From Rhodocyclales bacterium (lineage in GTDB: Bacteria > Pseudomonadota > Gammaproteobacteria > Burkholderiales > Rhodocyclaceae), in NCBI GenBank assembly GCA_021413665.1, contig JAIOPW010000248.1, forward strand, positions 1 to 5,002: 5,002 bases of DNA. The letters run 5' to 3'. A program made the translations under genes and the position numbers. Of this stretch, positions 3,144-5,002 are shown piece by piece (the stretch's first letter is position 1; each line of letters begins with the position of its first letter). The notes beneath the pieces were generated by a model. That model was not told where the DNA came from. It saw nothing but the letters and a program-made list of their open reading frames with translations, and did no database searches.

Positions 3144-5002
3144 GTGGGCATCTCAGGTCGCATTGCGGAGTACTTTCTCAGGAATTCCCTGACGCCGCTG
3201 ATCGCGTTGATCGCATTGCTGCTCGGCATCGGCGCGACGCTGGTCACGCCACGCGAGGAAGAGCCGCAGATCAACGTCACCATGGCCAATGTCTTCGTGC
3301 CTTTCCCGGGCGCGTCGGCCAGGGATGTCGAGGCTCTGGTGGCCAGGCCTGCCGAGCAGGTGTTGTCGCGCATCGCAGGCATCGAGCACGTCTATTCGGT
3401 GTCGCGACCGGGCATGGCCGTGATCACGGTGCAGTACCTGGTCGGCGAAGATCCGATCCAGGCCCTGGTGCGCCTCTACGACACCATCAATTCGCATCGC
3501 GACTGGCTTTCGCCCAGCCTCGGCGTAATGGAGCCGATCATCAAGCCCAAGGGCATCGACGATGTGCCCATTGTGACGCTGACCTTTCACAGTGCGGACC
3601 GAGAAAACCCGACGGCCAAGTCGGCATTCGAGATGCAGCAGGTGGCGCGTGCGACCGAAATTGACCTCAAGCGCATCCCCGGAACACGTGACGTGGCAAC
3701 GATCGGCGGTCCCGGCCATGTGATTCGCGTCGTGATGGACGCCGATCGCATGAATGCGCATGGCATAACCGCCCAGGACCTGAAGGCAGCGCTGCAGGTG
3801 TCGAACGCCTCGCAGCCTGCGGGCGCCCTGGTCAGCGGCAACCGCGAAGTGCTGGTGCAGACCGGCACCTACATCGAGTCCGCCGCCGATGTGAAACGGC
3901 TTGTGGTGGGTGTCTATGAGCGCAAGCCGGTGTACCTGGCCGACGTGGCCCAGGTAGTCGATGGCGCCGACCAGCCGGTGCGTTACGTCTGGCACGGCGA
4001 CCGCAAGGGCGAGGCGCCGGCGGTGACACTGTCTGTTTCCAAGAAGCCCGGCGTCAATGCCGCCGATGTCGCCGAAGCCGTGATCGCCCGTGCCGAAGCG
4101 CTGAAAGGCACCGTAATTCCGGAAGGCGTGGAGTTCACGGTGACACGCAATTACGGCGCCACGGCCACGGACAAGGCGCAGAAGCTGATCGGCAAGCTGG
4201 TCTTCGCCACCGCCTTCGTCGTGCTGCTGGTATTGTTCGCGCTGGGCCGGCGCGAAGCCGTGATCGTCGGCGCAGCGGTGACCCTGACGCTGGCGGCTAC
4301 GCTGTTCGCCTCGTGGGCATATGGATTCACGCTCAATCGCGTTTCGTTGTTCGCCCTGATCTTCTCCATCGGCATCCTGGTCGACGACGCCATCGTGGTG
4401 GTGGAGAACATCCATCGCTGGCACCTGCTGCAACCGGACAAGCCCTTGTGGCAGATCATTCCTCCCGCCGTGGATGAAGTAGGCGGCCCCACGATACTGG
4501 CCACCTTCACCGTCATCGCGGCGTTGCTGCCGATGGCCTTTGTCACCGGTCTGATGGGCCCTTACATGAGCCCGATCCCGATCAACGCCTCGATGGGCAT
4601 GTTCATTTCGCTGGCCATCGCCTTCGTCATTACACCCTGGCTGGCACTGAAGATGATGAAACCGGCGGCGCATGGCGCCGGGCATGGCGAAGACAAGCTG
4701 GCAGGCAAGCTCGACGGCTTCTTCCGCCGCCTGATGACACCCCTGCTCGATCCGCTCACCGGCAAGGCCGCCCGGCGCAAGCTCTGGCTCGGCATCCTGG
4801 TGGCAATCCTGGTTTCGGTAAGCCTCGGCTTCGTCAAGCTGGTGGTGCTGAAGATGCTGCCCTTCGACAACAAGAGCGAATTCCAGATCGTGCTCGACAT
4901 GCCGGTCGGCACGCCGCTGGAAGAAACCGCCAAGGTGCTGCGCGAGATCTCCGCCGAGATAGCGCAGGTGGAGGAGGTTGCCGACTACCAGGCCTATGCC
5001 GG
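3144..5002 (+). CDS. RND efflux transporter permease subunit, AcrB/HAE1-like (partial, 3' end missing)
   Basis: Read from GTG at 3144, this frame is open for 619 codons to the right edge, about 60 percent of the usual length near 1040. It is the proton-driven inner-membrane pump of a tripartite exporter. The first membrane helix is at about 15-34 (SLTPLIALIALLLGIG), followed by the AcrB-like segment PREEEPQINV (36-45). The first large periplasmic porter region fills about 36-345. Helices TM2-TM6 lie at about 350-368, 372-392, 400-421, 447-470 and 482-503, and TM7 at about 547-567. A second porter domain begins at 575. TM4 carries GILVDDAIVVVENIHR; D414-D415 match the proton-relay pair (AcrB D407/D408), which points to the drug/organic-type branch rather than CusA-like metal pumps. 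The TM6-TM7 loop has a small His/Gly-rich patch (AAHGAGHGED, 508-517). The adaptor at 464-1624 is its likely partner despite the intervening sqr gene. The substrate is unknown; the TM10 lysine and C-terminus lie outside the window. Confidence 0.92.
   Translation, partial: MGISGRIAEYFLRNSLTPLIALIALLLGIGATLVTPREEEPQINVTMANVFVPFPGASARDVEALVARPAEQVLSRIAGIEHVYSVSRPGMAVITVQYLVGEDPIQALVRLYDTINSHRDWLSPSLGVMEPIIKPKGIDDVPIVTLTFHSADRENPTAKSAFEMQQVARATEIDLKRIPGTRDVATIGGPGHVIRVVMDADRMNAHGITAQDLKAALQVSNASQPAGALVSGNREVLVQTGTYIESAADVKRLVVGVYERKPVYLADVAQVVDGADQPVRYVWHGDRKGEAPAVTLSVSKKPGVNAADVAEAVIARAEALKGTVIPEGVEFTVTRNYGATATDKAQKLIGKLVFATAFVVLLVLFALGRREAVIVGAAVTLTLAATLFASWAYGFTLNRVSLFALIFSIGILVDDAIVVVENIHRWHLLQPDKPLWQIIPPAVDEVGGPTILATFTVIAALLPMAFVTGLMGPYMSPIPINASMGMFISLAIAFVITPWLALKMMKPAAHGAGHGEDKLAGKLDGFFRRLMTPLLDPLTGKAARRKLWLGILVAILVSVSLGFVKLVVLKMLPFDNKSEFQIVLDMPVGTPLEETAKVLREISAEIAQVEEVADYQAYA
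3172..3196 (+). repeat. Copy 2 of the imperfect 25/26-base repeat, inside the start of the RND pump gene
   Basis: This is the coding counterpart of the stretch at 399-424. It covers codons for YFLRNSLTP, 10-18 codons into the pump gene, and includes a GGAATTCC palindrome at 3181-3188 that is not conserved in the upstream copy. Confidence 0.4.

Noticed and set aside
3095..3664. Plus-strand frame starting at TTG overlapping the pump start
   Set aside because: It is out of frame with the pump gene, has an Arg/Gly/His-rich translation and no ribosome binding site at the TTG. The frame from 3144 has continuous RND homology instead.
3153..4685. 510-codon open frame on the minus strand
   Set aside because: It lies wholly antisense to the clear RND pump gene. 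Its translation is rich in His, Arg, Asp and Gln with no recognisable domain, typical of an antisense shadow in GC-rich coding DNA.

Overview
The window reads as part of a chromosome of a GC-rich (about 60 percent by eye) proteobacterium. A beta- or gammaproteobacterium able to oxidise sulfide is the best guess. This rests on a sulfide:quinone oxidoreductase that matches, from memory, the Acidithiobacillus ferrooxidans type enzyme, and on an RND-type tripartite exporter. The taxonomic guess is weak because there is no rRNA or other marker.

Layout. Positions 1-244 (minus strand) hold the N-terminal 81 codons of a membrane sensor with a PilJ/NarX-type periplasmic domain; the gene runs off the left edge. 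Positions 245-463 are a divergent intergenic region. It holds a candidate sigma70 promoter for each direction, a near-consensus sigma54-like element, short repeats, and a 26-base stretch resembling the beginning of the RND pump gene found 2.8 kb downstream. Three plus-strand genes follow: an RND periplasmic adaptor (membrane fusion protein, 464-1624), a sulfide:quinone oxidoreductase (1732-3006), and the first 619 codons of an RND inner-membrane pump (3144 to the right edge, GTG start). The two spacers that flank the oxidoreductase gene are 107 and 137 bases. Neither shows a convincing terminator, so a single transcript is plausible.

How the genes may work together. Adaptor and pump would form an inner-membrane/periplasm exporter that needs a TolC-like outer-membrane channel, not seen here. 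The adaptor has an intact RxxxLxxxxxxS hairpin-tip motif for such a channel. The oxidoreductase sits exactly between the two partner genes. It keeps the FAD-binding motif and all three catalytic-type cysteines, so it should oxidise sulfide to sulfane sulfur/polysulfide and pass electrons to quinone.

The most interesting point is this adaptor - sulfide oxidase - pump order. Alongside it, a 10-base sequence recurs at nearly the same distance upstream of both the oxidoreductase and the pump start codons. Together these suggest either a functional link between sulfide oxidation and export, or insertion of the oxidoreductase gene into an exporter operon with duplication of the pump's leader. No RNA genes, CRISPR arrays, insertion sequences or transposase genes were seen.
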